From: Ruegeria sp. HKCCSA071
GTDB lineage: Bacteria > Pseudomonadota > Alphaproteobacteria > Rhodobacterales > Rhodobacteraceae
NCBI RefSeq assembly: GCF_017872555.1
Contig: NZ_JAEDOX010000018.1
Span: 1 to 49,135 of the forward strand
DNA: 49,135 nucleotides
Direction of reading: 5' to 3'
The notes beneath the pieces are model-generated. The model had not been told where the DNA came from and searched no databases. It saw nothing but the letters and a program-made list of their open reading frames with translations. Each line of letters opens with the position of its first letter. Within the stretch, counting starts at the first letter, position 1. This document shows positions 18,857 to 27,996 of the stretch, piece by piece. The translations under genes and the position numbers were made by a program.

Positions 18857-19333
18857 ATGATCGAAATCCGCGAGGCTGACCCGACATCGGACGTATTGCG
18901 CCCGATTGTCGAGGCGCATTTTGCCCATGGCGAAACGGCGGGACCTGCGGAAAGCAACCACACGATGGACGCCAAAGCACTGGCTGCCCCGGGGGTGCGG
19001 TTCTGGGCCATTTTTGACGGACAGCAGCCATTGGGATGCGGTGCGCTGAAAGCGCTGCCCGATGGAACCGCCGAAGTAAAATCAGTGCATATTCTGGCGC
19101 AGGCAAGAGGGCGCGGGCTGGCGCGCGTGCTGATGGTGCATCTGGCTGAACAGGCTGGCGCAGAGGGTTGCGAGGCTTTGGTTCTTGAGACCGGGGCGAG
19201 CCATCTTCGCGAATATGAAGCCGCCCGCAAGCTGTATGAGTCGCTGGGATATTCCTATTGCGGGCCTATCTTTGGGTATGTTGACGATCCCAACAGCGCA
19301 TTCATGCGCTTGCCTCTTGAACCCCGCGGGTAA
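18857..19333 (+). CDS. GNAT-family N-acetyltransferase
   Basis: The 158-aa single-domain GNAT has the acetyl-CoA-binding motif A 'VKSVHILAQARGRGLARVLM' (Q/R-x-x-G-x-G/A) and motif B 'EYEAARKLYESLGYSYCGPI'. It resembles the PA4794/YjcF-type small acetyltransferases with 'LEPRG' at the end. The acceptor is unknown. The ATG follows the TGA of the NDUFS4-like gene with no gap. Downstream, tRNA-Arg begins 21 bp after the stop. Confidence 0.88.
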   Translation: MIEIREADPTSDVLRPIVEAHFAHGETAGPAESNHTMDAKALAAPGVRFWAIFDGQQPLGCGALKALPDGTAEVKSVHILAQARGRGLARVLMVHLAEQAGAEGCEALVLETGASHLREYEAARKLYESLGYSYCGPIFGYVDDPNSAFMRLPLEPRG

Positions 19334-19354
19334 AAACCGCAAGAAGGGCGCAGC

Positions 19355-19431
19355 GGTCCCTTAGCTCAACTGGATAGAGCAGCTGACTTCTAATCAGCAG
19401 GTTGAGGGTTCGAGTCCTTCAGGGATCGCCA
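19355..19431 (+). tRNA. tRNA-Arg (anticodon UCU)
   Basis: The acceptor arms GGTCCCT (19355-19361) and AGGGATC (19421-19427) pair with one G-U. The anticodon stem GCTGA/TCAGC encloses loop CTTCTAA with anticodon TCT at 19389-19391. The T-arm has GGTTCGAGTCC, and CCA is encoded at 19429-19431. The gene marks the left edge of the inositol cluster. Confidence 0.97.
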
Positions 19432-19510
19432 TTGTCAAACCAGATCAATACCGGACATGCGCCTGCTTTGGTCGGCGCGTCGTGATTTTGTGGCTGTTTG
19501 GTGTGGTATG

Positions 19511-19542
19511 AGGGGCTGGACGAGGGGGTCATGCCAGCCCCT
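19511..19542 (+). terminator. Hairpin downstream of tRNA-Arg
   Basis: AGGGGCTGG (19511-19519) pairs with CCAGCCCCT (19534-19542) across a 14-nt loop. It lies 80 bp after the tRNA, without a T-run. It may be a 3' end of the tRNA transcript or simply insulate it from the inositol genes. Apart from this hairpin and the operator at 19761 I see nothing else in the 389-bp gene-free interval 19432-19820. Confidence 0.45.
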
Positions 19543-19760
19543 CTAAGGGGGTCACAGAGTGGTAGTACGTGTTCCTTACGTACAATCTAACGTGATTCAC
19601 CGTGCGGCGATATTGGGGGATTCCCGTAGGCTGGTATTTGCGCGGAAATATGCGTGTCAGGCAGCGCAATCCTGTTGAGACCAGACCGGTTTTTTGCGCG
19701 GTATTCGTGTTGAGGCTGTGGGAACCGCTGGCAAAACCGGGGGCGATGCAAAAAAATATA

Positions 19761-19776
19761 TTGCAACCGGTTGCAA
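19761..19776. promoter_or_regulatory. LacI-type operator upstream of the first inositol gene
   Basis: TTGCAACCGGTTGCAA is a perfect 16-bp palindrome with the central CG typical of LacI-family operators. It is 45 bases before the iolG start. Identical sites occur at 32347 and 35742, and a one-mismatch site at 20814. Confidence 0.88.
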
Positions 19777-19820
19777 AGAAAATCATTGTTACGCACAACA
19801 ACAAGATTCGGGAGAGCTGC

Positions 19821-20834
19821 ATGTTGAGCGTCGGATTGCTGGGTGCCGGGCGTATCGGGCGCGTTCATGCGCAGGCCATATCTTCCCATCCGGGAAGCAG
19901 GCTGTGTGCGGTATCCGATGCGCTGCCCGAGGCGGCGAACAGCCTCGCGGATGAATATGGGGCCGAGGCACGCAGTTCAGAAGAAATTATCGCTGATCCC
20001 GAAATTGACGCGGTTCTGATTGCAACGCCGACGGATACGCATTCCGACCTGATCGAGGCGGCCACGGGCGCTGGCAAAGCCGTTCTGTGCGAAAAGCCCG
20101 TCGATCTGAGCCTTCAGAGGGCACAGGACTGTCTGAAAGCCGTCGCGGGGCGCGGCAAACCTGTCATGATCGGGTTTAACCGGCGGTTCGATCCTAATTT
20201 TGCAGCTTTGAAGGCCAGTTTGGACGCAGGTGAAATCGGCAAGGCCGAACTGTTGTCGATCACGTCATTTGACCCGGCCCCGCCACCGGTCAGCTATGTA
20301 AAAGTGTCCGGTGGACTGTTTCGGGACATGATGATCCACGATTTCGACATGGCGAACTTTCTGATGGGGGATGTGCCCCAGACCGTCACGGCGGTGGGAT
20401 CGTCGCTTGTGGATGCAGAGATCGGCGCGGCAGGCGATGTGGACACGGCTGTGGTCACAATGACTTACGCAGACGGCCGGATTGCGGTCATCAAGAACTC
20501 GCGCCGGGCGGCCTATGGGTATGATCAGCGGGTCGAGTTGCTGGGTTCGGAAGGGTTGTTGCAGGCGCATAACATGCTGGAAAACACCGTCGTGAAATCG
20601 ACGGCGGATGGCGTTGTGGGCGCAAAGCCGACTTATTTCTTTCTGGAACGCTATATGCCGGCCTACCGCGTTGAATGGGCCGCATTTGTTGATGCTGTCG
20701 GCGGCGGTTCCGACGTTCCCGTCACGTTGCAGGATGGTGTGGCGGCGCTGGCAATGGCCGAGGCCGCGACCCTGTCAGCGCAGACGGGAAAGCCCGTTCG
20801 AATGGAGGAAATTTTGAAACCGGTTGCAAAATGA
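19821..20834 (+). CDS. iolG: Inositol 2-dehydrogenase
   Basis: This NAD(P)-dependent Gfo/Idh/MocA enzyme oxidises myo-inositol to scyllo-inosose, the first catabolic step. In the 337-aa product the Rossmann motif GAGRIG is at residues 8-13, the catalytic-lysine motif EKP at 91-93 and the D-x-x-x-H pair at D169/H173. The start MLSVGLLGAG at 19821 has GGGAGAG before it; the open frame upstream is ignored. A LacI-type operator precedes it, and another lies inside its last codons (20814-20829). It heads the plus-strand run of transporter and iol genes. Confidence 0.92.
   Translation: MLSVGLLGAGRIGRVHAQAISSHPGSRLCAVSDALPEAANSLADEYGAEARSSEEIIADPEIDAVLIATPTDTHSDLIEAATGAGKAVLCEKPVDLSLQRAQDCLKAVAGRGKPVMIGFNRRFDPNFAALKASLDAGEIGKAELLSITSFDPAPPPVSYVKVSGGLFRDMMIHDFDMANFLMGDVPQTVTAVGSSLVDAEIGAAGDVDTAVVTMTYADGRIAVIKNSRRAAYGYDQRVELLGSEGLLQAHNMLENTVVKSTADGVVGAKPTYFFLERYMPAYRVEWAAFVDAVGGGSDVPVTLQDGVAALAMAEAATLSAQTGKPVRMEEILKPVAK
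20814..20829. promoter_or_regulatory. LacI-type operator inside the 3' end of iolG
   Basis: TTGAAACCGGTTGCAA differs from the perfect 16-bp palindrome at one base. It overlaps the last codons of iolG and sits 130 bp before the gene for the binding protein. That position suggests either a second promoter for the ABC transporter or a roadblock or looping site. Confidence 0.75.
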
Positions 20835-20958
20835 CCGAAATTCTTCAAACTAAAGACAGCTCGGCTTTGCGCCGCAGCCACTGAGATTCGGCACTGCCGG
20901 ATGATTGGGGCCGGTACCCCAGCAGAAGATCAGACTGAACCAATGGGAGGAAACTGAA

Positions 20959-21879
20959 ATGAAGAAATTCGTTAAGGGTGCACTTGCCGCGGGGGCACTG
21001 GCCCTGGCTACGCCCGCACTTGCGCAGGACATCGTGGTCGTATCGCATGGCCAGGCCAATGACGCATTCTGGAACGTCGTGAAGAACGGTGTTGAACAGG
21101 CTGGCAAGGACGTCGGTGTGAATGTGGAATACCGCGCGCCGGAAACTTTCGACATGGTGGCCATGTCGCAGCTGATCGACGCTGCCGTGAACCAGGAACC
21201 CGATGGCCTGATCGTTTCGATCCCGGATGCGGATGCGCTTGGCCCGTCAATCGAACGTGCCGTTGCCGCAGGCATCCCGGTGATCTCGATCAACTCGGGG
21301 TCGGATGTGTCGAAACAGCTGGGTGCGTTGCTGCACGTGGGTCAGGACGAGTTTGACGCAGGTAAAGCTGCGGGCGAACAACTGGCTTCGATGGGGGGCA
21401 AAACCGCGATCTGCGTGAACCACGAAGTGGGCAACGTTGCGCTGGACCTGCGCTGTGCAGGTTTCGCGGAAGGCTTTGGCGGTAATGTCGAAGTTCTGCC
21501 GACCTCGAACGACCCGTCGGAAATCGAGTCTAAAGTTGCGGCTGCTCTGGCTGCAAACGAAGCCGTCGATACGGTCATGGCGCTGGGTGCAAGCTCGGCC
21601 GGTGAGCCGACTGTTGCCGCTGTCAAAGCGTCGGGCCGTGACGTGAATGTTGCATCTTTCGACCTGTCGGCCAACTTCTTGCAATCGATTGCGGATGGCG
21701 ACGCGGCCTTTGCCATCGACCAGCAGCAGTATCTGCAAGGGTACCTGTCGGTGAACTTCATGGGCCTGCACGCCAAATACGGCCTGATGCCCGGTGGTAA
21801 TGTTCCTTCGGGTCCGAACCTGATCACTCAGGACAAGGCCGCGCAGGTGATCGAGCTGTCCGCGCAGGGCATCCGCTGA
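20959..21879 (+). CDS. Sugar-type ABC transporter periplasmic binding protein (inositol)
   Basis: The 306-aa product has a signal peptide (MKKFVKGALAAGALALATPALAQ) and a type I periplasmic binding fold: 'IVVVSHGQANDAFWNVVKNGVEQAGKD', 'PDGLIVSIPDADALGPSIERAVAAGIPVISINSGSD' and 'YLQGYLSVNFM'. It resembles ribose/fructose/inositol binding proteins such as IbpA. The ligand is inferred from position to be myo-inositol or a related cyclitol. GGGAGG lies before the ATG at 20959. A near-perfect operator lies just upstream within iolG, and a hairpin lies between this gene and the permease, usual where the binding protein must be made in excess. Confidence 0.9.
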   Translation: MKKFVKGALAAGALALATPALAQDIVVVSHGQANDAFWNVVKNGVEQAGKDVGVNVEYRAPETFDMVAMSQLIDAAVNQEPDGLIVSIPDADALGPSIERAVAAGIPVISINSGSDVSKQLGALLHVGQDEFDAGKAAGEQLASMGGKTAICVNHEVGNVALDLRCAGFAEGFGGNVEVLPTSNDPSEIESKVAAALAANEAVDTVMALGASSAGEPTVAAVKASGRDVNVASFDLSANFLQSIADGDAAFAIDQQQYLQGYLSVNFMGLHAKYGLMPGGNVPSGPNLITQDKAAQVIELSAQGIR

Positions 21880-21907
21880 TCCATACCGCAACCTGAACAA
21901 AACGGGG

Positions 21908-21923
21908 CGGCGCGGTGGCGCCG
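21908..21923 (+). terminator. Intercistronic hairpin between binding protein and permease
   Basis: CGGCGC (21908-21913) and GCGCCG (21918-21923) form a GC-rich stem with a 4-nt loop, 29 bases after the binding-protein stop and 25 bases before the permease start. No T-run follows. It probably limits or processes the transcript, so that less permease than binding protein is made. Confidence 0.5.
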
Positions 21924-21947
21924 TTCCCACCCAAGTGGGAGGAAACG

Positions 21948-23054
21948 ATGAGTGACTCAGCGCAAATCGCCGGGGACGAAAGGGTCAAGAAAGAACCTTT
22001 CATGACCAAGCTCATGAAACGGCCCGAACTCGGTGCGATGGCGGGCGTCGTTCTGGTGGTCATCTTCTTTGCCATCACAGCAGACGATTCGATGTTTACC
22101 CTGGCCGGGGTCATGAACTTCATGACACCTGCGGCACAGCTGGGCATTCTGGCAATCGGTGCGGCCCTTTTGATGATCGGTGGCGAGTTTGATTTGTCCA
22201 TCGGTTCAATGGTGGCGTTCGCGGGCCTGTTTTTCGGCGTCTGTGTGGTAACATGGCAGTTGCCACTGATCGTTGCGATCCCCATGACATTTGTATTCGC
22301 GGCATTCGTCGGGGCAGTGAACGGCAATATCGTCATAAGATCCGGCCTGCCGTCCTTTATCGTGACACTGGCTTTCCTGTTCATTCTGCGGGGTCTGTCG
22401 TTGGTTGGCCTCAAGGCGGCGACCGGAGGGTCGACACAGTTGCGCGGTGTGCGTGACGTGGTTGAAAACGACTGGCTGGCACCGTTCTTTTCGGGCGAAG
22501 CCTTTGGCAGCTTGTTTACCTGGCTGGCGGCCAACGGCATGATTGACACCTTCAAAAGCGGGGCACCCAAGGTACCCGGTGTTCCGGTCGAAATCCTGTG
22601 GTTCATCGTGCTGGCATTGGCAGCCACCTACGTGTTGCTGCGAACCCCTGCCGGAAACTGGATTTTCGCGGCGGGCGGTGACAGCACTGCGGCATCGAAC
22701 TCAGGTGTTCCCGTGAGCAAAATCAAGGTGTCCCTGTTCATGCTGACCGCCTGCTGTGCTGCACTGGTGGCCATCATTACAGTGATCGACGCGGGCTCGA
22801 CCGACGCACGGCGCGGTTTCCAGAAAGAATTCGAGGCGATCATCGCCGCCGTGATCGGGGGTTGCCTGCTGACGGGCGGATATGGCTCGGCCATCGGGGC
22901 GTTCTTTGGGTCGATCATCTTTGGCATGGTTGTCATCGGACTGACCTATACGGATTTCGATCAGGACTGGTTCCAGGTGTTCCTGGGCGCAATGCTGCTG
23001 ATTGCCGTTCTGTTCAACAACGCGATCCGCAAACGCGTAACCGGGGAGCGCTGA
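21948..23054 (+). CDS. Sugar-type ABC transporter permease (inositol)
   Basis: The 368-aa membrane protein of the RbsC/FrcC (BPD_transp_2) family has about ten helices. It carries the family's '[17 protein letters not shown]' cytoplasmic-loop region and the late '[33 protein letters not shown]' segment. GGGAGG precedes the ATG at 21948, which is preferred to the earlier in-frame 21915. The stop is one base away from the ATPase start, so both are co-translated. It is expected to form a homodimeric pore with the ATPase at 23056. Confidence 0.92.
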   Translation: MSDSAQIAGDERVKKEPFMTKLMKRPELGAMAGVVLVVIFFAITADDSMFTLAGVMNFMTPAAQLGILAIGAALLMIGGEFDLSIGSMVAFAGLFFGVCVVTWQLPLIVAIPMTFVFAAFVGAVNGNIVIRSGLPSFIVTLAFLFILRGLSLVGLKAATGGSTQLRGVRDVVENDWLAPFFSGEAFGSLFTWLAANGMIDTFKSGAPKVPGVPVEILWFIVLALAATYVLLRTPAGNWIFAAGGDSTAASNSGVPVSKIKVSLFMLTACCAALVAIITVIDAGSTDARRGFQKEFEAIIAAVIGGCLLTGGYGSAIGAFFGSIIFGMVVIGLTYTDFDQDWFQVFLGAMLLIAVLFNNAIRKRVTGER

Positions 23055-23055
23055 T

Positions 23056-23877
23056 ATGACCGAAGATACCAAGTTCCACCACGGCGATGCGGCGGGTGAT
23101 CAGGCCCCCATCGTGGAAATGAAGGATATCGAAAAGCACTTTGGCAACATCATCGCATTGGCGGGTGTCAGTTTCGACGTCAAGCCGGGTGAATGCCACT
23201 GCCTGCTGGGCGATAACGGCGCGGGTAAATCAACCTTCATCAAGACCATGTCCGGGGTACATAAACCCACCAAGGGCGAGATCTATTTCGAAGGCAAGCC
23301 GCTGCATTTCGACACCCCTCGGGATGCGATGGAGGCAGGTATCGCGACCGTGTTCCAGGACCTTGCGATGATCCCGCTGATGAGCGTCACGCGCAACTTC
23401 TTCATGGGGCGCGAGCCGACCAAGGGTAAGGGTTTGCTGAAGCGGTTCGATGTTGAACACGCGAATGAGGTCTGCATGGAAGAGATGCGCAAGATGGGCA
23501 TCAACCTGCGCGGGCCGGATCAGGCGGTTGGCACCCTGTCTGGGGGGGAACGGCAGACCGTCGCCATTGCCCGCGCCGTGTACTTTGGTGCCAAGATCCT
23601 GATCCTGGACGAACCGACCTCGGCCCTGGGTGTGCGCCAGACCTCGAACGTGCTGGCCACCATCGACAAGGTGCGCAGTCAGGGCGTCGGCGTGGTGTTC
23701 ATCAGCCACAACGTGCGTCATGCGCTGGCAGTGGGTGACAGGTTCACCGTTTTGAACCGGGGCAAAACGCTGGGCACAGCAACGCGTGGCGAGATCACGC
23801 CAGAGCAGTTGCAGGACCTGATGGCAGGCGGTCAGGAAATGGCCGAGCTTGAAGGATCGCTGGGCGGTACGGTTTAA
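23056..23877 (+). CDS. Sugar-type ABC transporter ATP-binding protein (inositol)
   Basis: The 273-aa ATPase has a single nucleotide-binding domain, unlike the double-domain RbsA type; FrcA-like half-size proteins are common in alphaproteobacteria. Walker [10 protein letters not shown] is at residues 52-60, the signature LSGGE at 161-165, Walker B ILILDE at 181-186, and the switch histidine in 'VVFISHNV'. It powers import with the permease directly upstream. A short histidine- and acid-rich N-terminal extension (about 18 residues) precedes the domain. A strong hairpin follows 13 bases after the stop. Confidence 0.93.
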   Translation: MTEDTKFHHGDAAGDQAPIVEMKDIEKHFGNIIALAGVSFDVKPGECHCLLGDNGAGKSTFIKTMSGVHKPTKGEIYFEGKPLHFDTPRDAMEAGIATVFQDLAMIPLMSVTRNFFMGREPTKGKGLLKRFDVEHANEVCMEEMRKMGINLRGPDQAVGTLSGGERQTVAIARAVYFGAKILILDEPTSALGVRQTSNVLATIDKVRSQGVGVVFISHNVRHALAVGDRFTVLNRGKTLGTATRGEITPEQLQDLMAGGQEMAELEGSLGGTV

Positions 23878-23889
23878 AGTTCAGAACTT

Positions 23890-23910
23890 GGATGCCCCAA
23901 TGGGGCATCC
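23890..23910 (+). terminator. Hairpin between ABC transporter genes and iolD
   Basis: GGATGCCCC (23890-23898) and GGGGCATCC (23902-23910) form a perfect 9-bp stem with a 3-nt AAT loop. No T-run follows, so full termination is unlikely. An mRNA-stabilising or partial-attenuation role between transporter and catabolic genes is inferred. The remaining intergenic DNA up to 24028 shows nothing else. Confidence 0.6.
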
Positions 23911-24028
23911 ATCGGGCGGTGGCACGTGACGCCACTCTGTATTCAGGCTTTGATACAAAAGCTGGCATCTTCGCAAATGAGAAAACCCGCAGGCCGCCAA
24001 AGGCGGAGCTGAGTTGAAAGGGATCATG

Positions 24029-25861
24029 ATGAGCAAGACAGTCCGACTGACCGCGGCGCAGGCTCTGGTGCGCTATCTGGGCGCGCAGATGAACGAGGCC
24101 GGAGAGCCCTTTATCGCAGGTGTCTGGGCGATTTTCGGCCATGGCAACGTGGCCGGTCTGGGCGAGGCGCTGCACGGTGTGAAAGACAGCCTGCCCACCT
24201 ATCGCGGTCACAATGAACAAACCATGGCGCATTGCGCGATTGCCTATGCCAAGCAGTTGGGGCGCAGGCGGGCGATGGCGGTCACTTCGTCCATCGGGCC
24301 GGGGGCCACCAACATGGTCACCGCTGCGGCGCTGGCCCATGTGAACCGCCTGCCGGTTTTGTTGCTGCCCGGCGACGTGTTTGCCACGCGTGGTCCCGAC
24401 CCGGTTTTGCAGCAACCCGAAGTGTTCTCGGACGGAACCATCAGCGCAAATGACTGTTTCAGACCGGTCAGCCGGTATTTCGACCGCATCACGCGGCCGG
24501 AACATCTGCTGACGGCTCTGCCGCGTGCCTTCCGCACCATGACCGACCCGGCTGATTGCGGTCCGGTGACGCTGGCCTTTTGTCAGGATGTGCAGGCCGA
24601 GGCTTATGATTATCCGGTTAGCTTTTTTGAGCCGCGCGTCTGGTATCAGCGCCGCATTCGCCCGGATGAGGGTGAGCTGGCGCGTGCCGTGGCCGCGATT
24701 AAGGCAGCCAAGCGCCCTGTGATCGTGGCCGGGGGCGGTGTGCATTATTCGGACGCGACCGCCGCGTTGCAGCGCTTTGCCGAGGCACACAACGTGCCGG
24801 TGGCCGAGACGCAGGCCGGTAAGTCCGCGCTGGCCTGGGATCACCCCCTGAACCTTGGTCCGATTGGCGTCACCGGCGGTGAGCCTGCCAATGATATCTG
24901 CGCCGAGGCGGATCTGGTGCTGGGCGTCGGCACCCGGTTTCAGGACTTCACCACCGGGTCTTGGGGATTGTTCGCAAACCCCGAGCGGGAGTTGATCAGC
25001 CTGAACACCGCCGCCTATGACGCGGCAAAGCACGGCGCGATGCCGCTGCAGGCTGACGCCCGCGTAGGGCTTGGTGAACTGAGCGGTGCGTTGGGCGGTT
25101 ACCGCGCGCCTGATATGCCTGCAACGCTGAAACCCGAGTGGTTTGCCAAGGTCGACGCATTGACCGACGCGCCGGTGGACAGCAATGCGCTGCCCACGGA
25201 CATGCAGGTGATTGGTGCCGTGCAGCGGGCGGCCAATGAAAACACCGTTGCCATGTGTGCCGCAGGCACGATGCCGGGTGAGCTGCACAAGCTGTGGAAG
25301 GCACCGCGCCCCGGTGCCTATCACATGGAATATGGCTTCAGCTGCATGGGGTATGAGATCGCCGGTGCCATGGGCATCAAGATGGCCCAGCCCGACCGCG
25401 ACGTGATCTGCTTTACCGGTGACGGCACATATATGATGGCGAACTCGGAAATGGCGACGGCGGCGATGATGGGGATTTCGTTCACCGTTGTGGTCACCGA
25501 CAATCGCGGCTTTGGCTGCATCAACCGTTTGCAGATAGGAACCGGCGGGGCCGAGTTTAACAACCTGCTGGATCACGCAATCGGCGGTGAAAATTCGGTG
25601 ATCGACTTTGCCAAACATGCCGAAGCAATGGGGGCGACGGCGGTCAAGGTCAGCTCGATCGCCGAGCTTGAGGAGGCACTGGCCAAACGTGGCGAGGTCA
25701 AAGGCCCCTATGTGGTGGTGATCGACACCGATCCCTACCCATCGACCGAATATGGTGGAACGTGGTGGGAAGTGGCGGTGCCCGAGGTCAGCATCCGTCC
25801 GGAAGTAAACGAAAAACGTGCGGCCTATGAGGTCGCCATCAAGGAAAGAAACACGAAATGA
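24029..25861 (+). CDS. iolD: 3D-(3,5/4)-trihydroxycyclohexane-1,2-dione hydrolase
   Basis: IolD is a thiamine-diphosphate enzyme that opens the cyclohexanedione ring to 5-deoxy-D-glucuronate. The 610-aa product shows the TPP-enzyme N-domain 'GHGNVAGLGEALHG' and 'YRGHNEQTMAHCAIAYAKQ' with the activating glutamate. The C-domain has the TPP motif starting GDG at residues 464-466 and ending in 'VVTDNRGFGCI'. The start at 24029 has AAAGGG six bases upstream; two further ATG/TTG starts lie just before it. The stop overlaps the iolE start by ATGA, indicating coupled translation. Confidence 0.95.
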   Translation: MSKTVRLTAAQALVRYLGAQMNEAGEPFIAGVWAIFGHGNVAGLGEALHGVKDSLPTYRGHNEQTMAHCAIAYAKQLGRRRAMAVTSSIGPGATNMVTAAALAHVNRLPVLLLPGDVFATRGPDPVLQQPEVFSDGTISANDCFRPVSRYFDRITRPEHLLTALPRAFRTMTDPADCGPVTLAFCQDVQAEAYDYPVSFFEPRVWYQRRIRPDEGELARAVAAIKAAKRPVIVAGGGVHYSDATAALQRFAEAHNVPVAETQAGKSALAWDHPLNLGPIGVTGGEPANDICAEADLVLGVGTRFQDFTTGSWGLFANPERELISLNTAAYDAAKHGAMPLQADARVGLGELSGALGGYRAPDMPATLKPEWFAKVDALTDAPVDSNALPTDMQVIGAVQRAANENTVAMCAAGTMPGELHKLWKAPRPGAYHMEYGFSCMGYEIAGAMGIKMAQPDRDVICFTGDGTYMMANSEMATAAMMGISFTVVVTDNRGFGCINRLQIGTGGAEFNNLLDHAIGGENSVIDFAKHAEAMGATAVKVSSIAELEEALAKRGEVKGPYVVVIDTDPYPSTEYGGTWWEVAVPEVSIRPEVNEKRAAYEVAIKERNTK

Positions 25862-26757
25862 GCGTGAAGATCGGTATCTCTCCGATTGCCTGGCAGAATG
25901 ACGATTTGCCGGACCTGACCGCAGCCTACACGATGGAGCAGGCGCTGAAAGAAGCGCGCGAGATCGGCTATACCGGTGTTGAGCGCGGCCAGCGGATGCC
26001 CGGCGACACCGAAGGGTTGCGCGCCTATCTGGATGCCAGTGACATCGCGCTGTGTGGCGGCTGGTGTTCGGGCAGTACTCTGGTCAATGACCTTGAGGCC
26101 GAAATCGCCATCGTGCGTGAACAGGTGGAACAGTTTGTTGCCCTGAACAGCCCCTGCATCGTTTACGCCGAGTGTTCAAATACCGTTCAGGGGCAGATCG
26201 GAACGCCGGTCAATGACCGCCCGAAGCTGTCCAAAGACGATGTGTTGGCCTATGCGGGCAAACTGACCGAGCTTGCCAAATGGATGGCAGATCAGGGTAT
26301 GCCGATGGCCTATCACCATCACATGGGCACGATCATCGAAAGCGAAGAGGATGTGAACTGGTTGATGGAGGGTTCCGGCCCCGAATTGAGCTTGTGCTTC
26401 GATACGGGCCATCTGCTGTTTGGTGGCGGCGACGTGATGGCCACACTGAACCGTTGGGGCGACCGTGTGCACCATGTCCACTTCAAGGATATCCGCCCGG
26501 ACATCGTGCGGGACACGCGCGAGAACAATCGCAGCTTTCTGGATGCGGTGATCGCCGGCGCGTTCACCGTGCCGGGTGATGGGTGCATCGACTTTCAGGC
26601 CGTAGCCAACGCGTTGAAAGCAATGGATTACAGCGGCTGGATCGTGGTCGAGGCCGAGCAGGACCCCGCCAAGGCGCCGCCCTATGAGTACTCCAAATTG
26701 GGCTATGACCACATCGTCGAGGTTTGCGGCAAGGCAGGGTTGGAGATCACCGTTTAA
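25858..26757 (+). CDS. iolE: Inosose dehydratase (2-keto-myo-inositol dehydratase)
   Basis: IolE dehydrates scyllo-inosose to 3D-(3,5/4)-trihydroxycyclohexane-1,2-dione, the step between IolG and IolD. The 299-aa TIM-barrel protein (xylose isomerase-like) begins 'VKIGISPIAWQNDDLPDL'. It contains the metal-site segments 'AYHHHMGTIIESEEDV', 'LCFDTGHLLFGGGDV' and 'VHHVHFKDIRPD', and a late glutamate in 'GWIVVEAEQD'. The start overlaps the iolD stop (25858-25861). The next gene begins 48 bp downstream. Confidence 0.95.
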   Translation: MSVKIGISPIAWQNDDLPDLTAAYTMEQALKEAREIGYTGVERGQRMPGDTEGLRAYLDASDIALCGGWCSGSTLVNDLEAEIAIVREQVEQFVALNSPCIVYAECSNTVQGQIGTPVNDRPKLSKDDVLAYAGKLTELAKWMADQGMPMAYHHHMGTIIESEEDVNWLMEGSGPELSLCFDTGHLLFGGGDVMATLNRWGDRVHHVHFKDIRPDIVRDTRENNRSFLDAVIAGAFTVPGDGCIDFQAVANALKAMDYSGWIVVEAEQDPAKAPPYEYSKLGYDHIVEVCGKAGLEITV

Positions 26758-26804
26758 TCACCGCCCCTCGGGGCAACACCGAAGCCATGAAAGAGGAGTT
26801 TGTC

Positions 26805-27986
26805 ATGGTACATCAAGAACTTGGATACGTCGGCTATTTTGACCGGGAATCCTGCGATCTGGATGAGTTCAAGGTGTTGACCTCGCAAAACCTGACAACC
26901 GGTGCGGTGCCTCATGCCGCATCGGTGCAAAAGAACGTTCCGATCTATGATATGCACGCCCTGCGCCCGGCGCTGGAGAATGCGGATCAAAGAAAAGAAC
27001 TGCTGGCAGAATGGGCAGGCGTGTTGGACAAATCTGCGGGTGTGATCGTTCTAAAAGGCGCATTTGCGGATACGTCCGTGATCGACCGGGCGACCGCTGT
27101 GTTCCATCAGATCATCGAGGAAGAACGTCAGGGCGGGGCCGGGGAAGGTGACCACTTCGCGGCCTCGGGCGCGAATGACCGGATATGGAACGCATTGCAG
27201 AAACAGTGCTTGCGCGATCCCGAGGGCTTTGCGCTCTATTTCGGGAATGTGGCCATTGCAGCGGCTTGCGAGGCGTGGTTGGGGCCGAACTATCAAATGA
27301 CCGCGCAAATCAATCAGGTGCGCCCCGGCGGCAAGGCACAGCAGGCGCATCGGGATTATCATCTGGGCTTTCAAACCGCCGACAGCGCCGCCCGGTATCC
27401 GGCCCATGCCCATCTGGTGACGGCTTCGCTGACCTTGCAGGGGGCGGTTGCGCATTGCGATATGCCCGTGGAAAGCGGCCCAACCAAACTGCTGCCGTTT
27501 TCGCAGCTTTATGCGCCGGGATATCTCGCCTTCCATGACGCGGCACACCGGGCGTTTTTCGAAGAGAACTACATTCAGTTGCCCCTTGAAAAGGGGGATG
27601 CGGTGTTCTTCAACCCGGCGCTGTTCCACGCTGCCGGGGAAAACAGCAGTGCGGATATTCAGCGGATGGCGAACCTGTTGCAGGTCTCATCCGCTTTTGG
27701 CCGCGCGATGGAGATGGTTGACCGGCAGTCCATGTCGCAGACGGTGTTTCCGTCGCTGGTCACCCTGAAACAACGTGGGGCGCTGAGTGCGGCAGAGCTG
27801 AATGCGGCGATTGCCGCAACGGCTGAGGGCTATCCGTTCCCGACCAATCTGGACACCGACCCGTCGATTGGTGGCAACGCGCCTGAAAGCCAGGCCGACA
27901 TATTGCACCGGGCCGTATCGGAAGGGTGGGCCGAGGCCCGACTGTCCGAGGCGCTTTCGGCCCTGCAAGCGCGGCAAGCGGCCTGA
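26805..27986 (+). CDS. Phytanoyl-CoA dioxygenase (PhyH)-like Fe(II)/2-oxoglutarate oxygenase
   Basis: The 393-aa protein has the facial-triad elements of a PhyH-type oxygenase: H182-R-D184 in 'QQAHRDYHLGF', and a distal H275 in 'FFNPALFHAAGEN' followed by R287 as the likely 2-oxoglutarate anchor. The fold would place it among soluble alpha-ketoglutarate hydroxylases. The ATG at 26805 is preceded by AAAGAGGAG. It stands within the inositol operon between iolE and iolB, where no oxygenase step belongs to the known pathway. A role on a methylated or otherwise modified inositol is only a hypothesis. The C-terminal 80 residues have no recognised domain. Confidence 0.82.
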   Translation: MVHQELGYVGYFDRESCDLDEFKVLTSQNLTTGAVPHAASVQKNVPIYDMHALRPALENADQRKELLAEWAGVLDKSAGVIVLKGAFADTSVIDRATAVFHQIIEEERQGGAGEGDHFAASGANDRIWNALQKQCLRDPEGFALYFGNVAIAAACEAWLGPNYQMTAQINQVRPGGKAQQAHRDYHLGFQTADSAARYPAHAHLVTASLTLQGAVAHCDMPVESGPTKLLPFSQLYAPGYLAFHDAAHRAFFEENYIQLPLEKGDAVFFNPALFHAAGENSSADIQRMANLLQVSSAFGRAMEMVDRQSMSQTVFPSLVTLKQRGALSAAELNAAIAATAEGYPFPTNLDTDPSIGGNAPESQADILHRAVSEGWAEARLSEALSALQARQAA

Positions 27987-27996
27987 GGGCGATACA

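Noticed and set aside
23795..25618. 607-codon minus-strand ORF opposite iolD
   Set aside because: It is antisense to iolD and the ABC ATPase, with no recognisable family.
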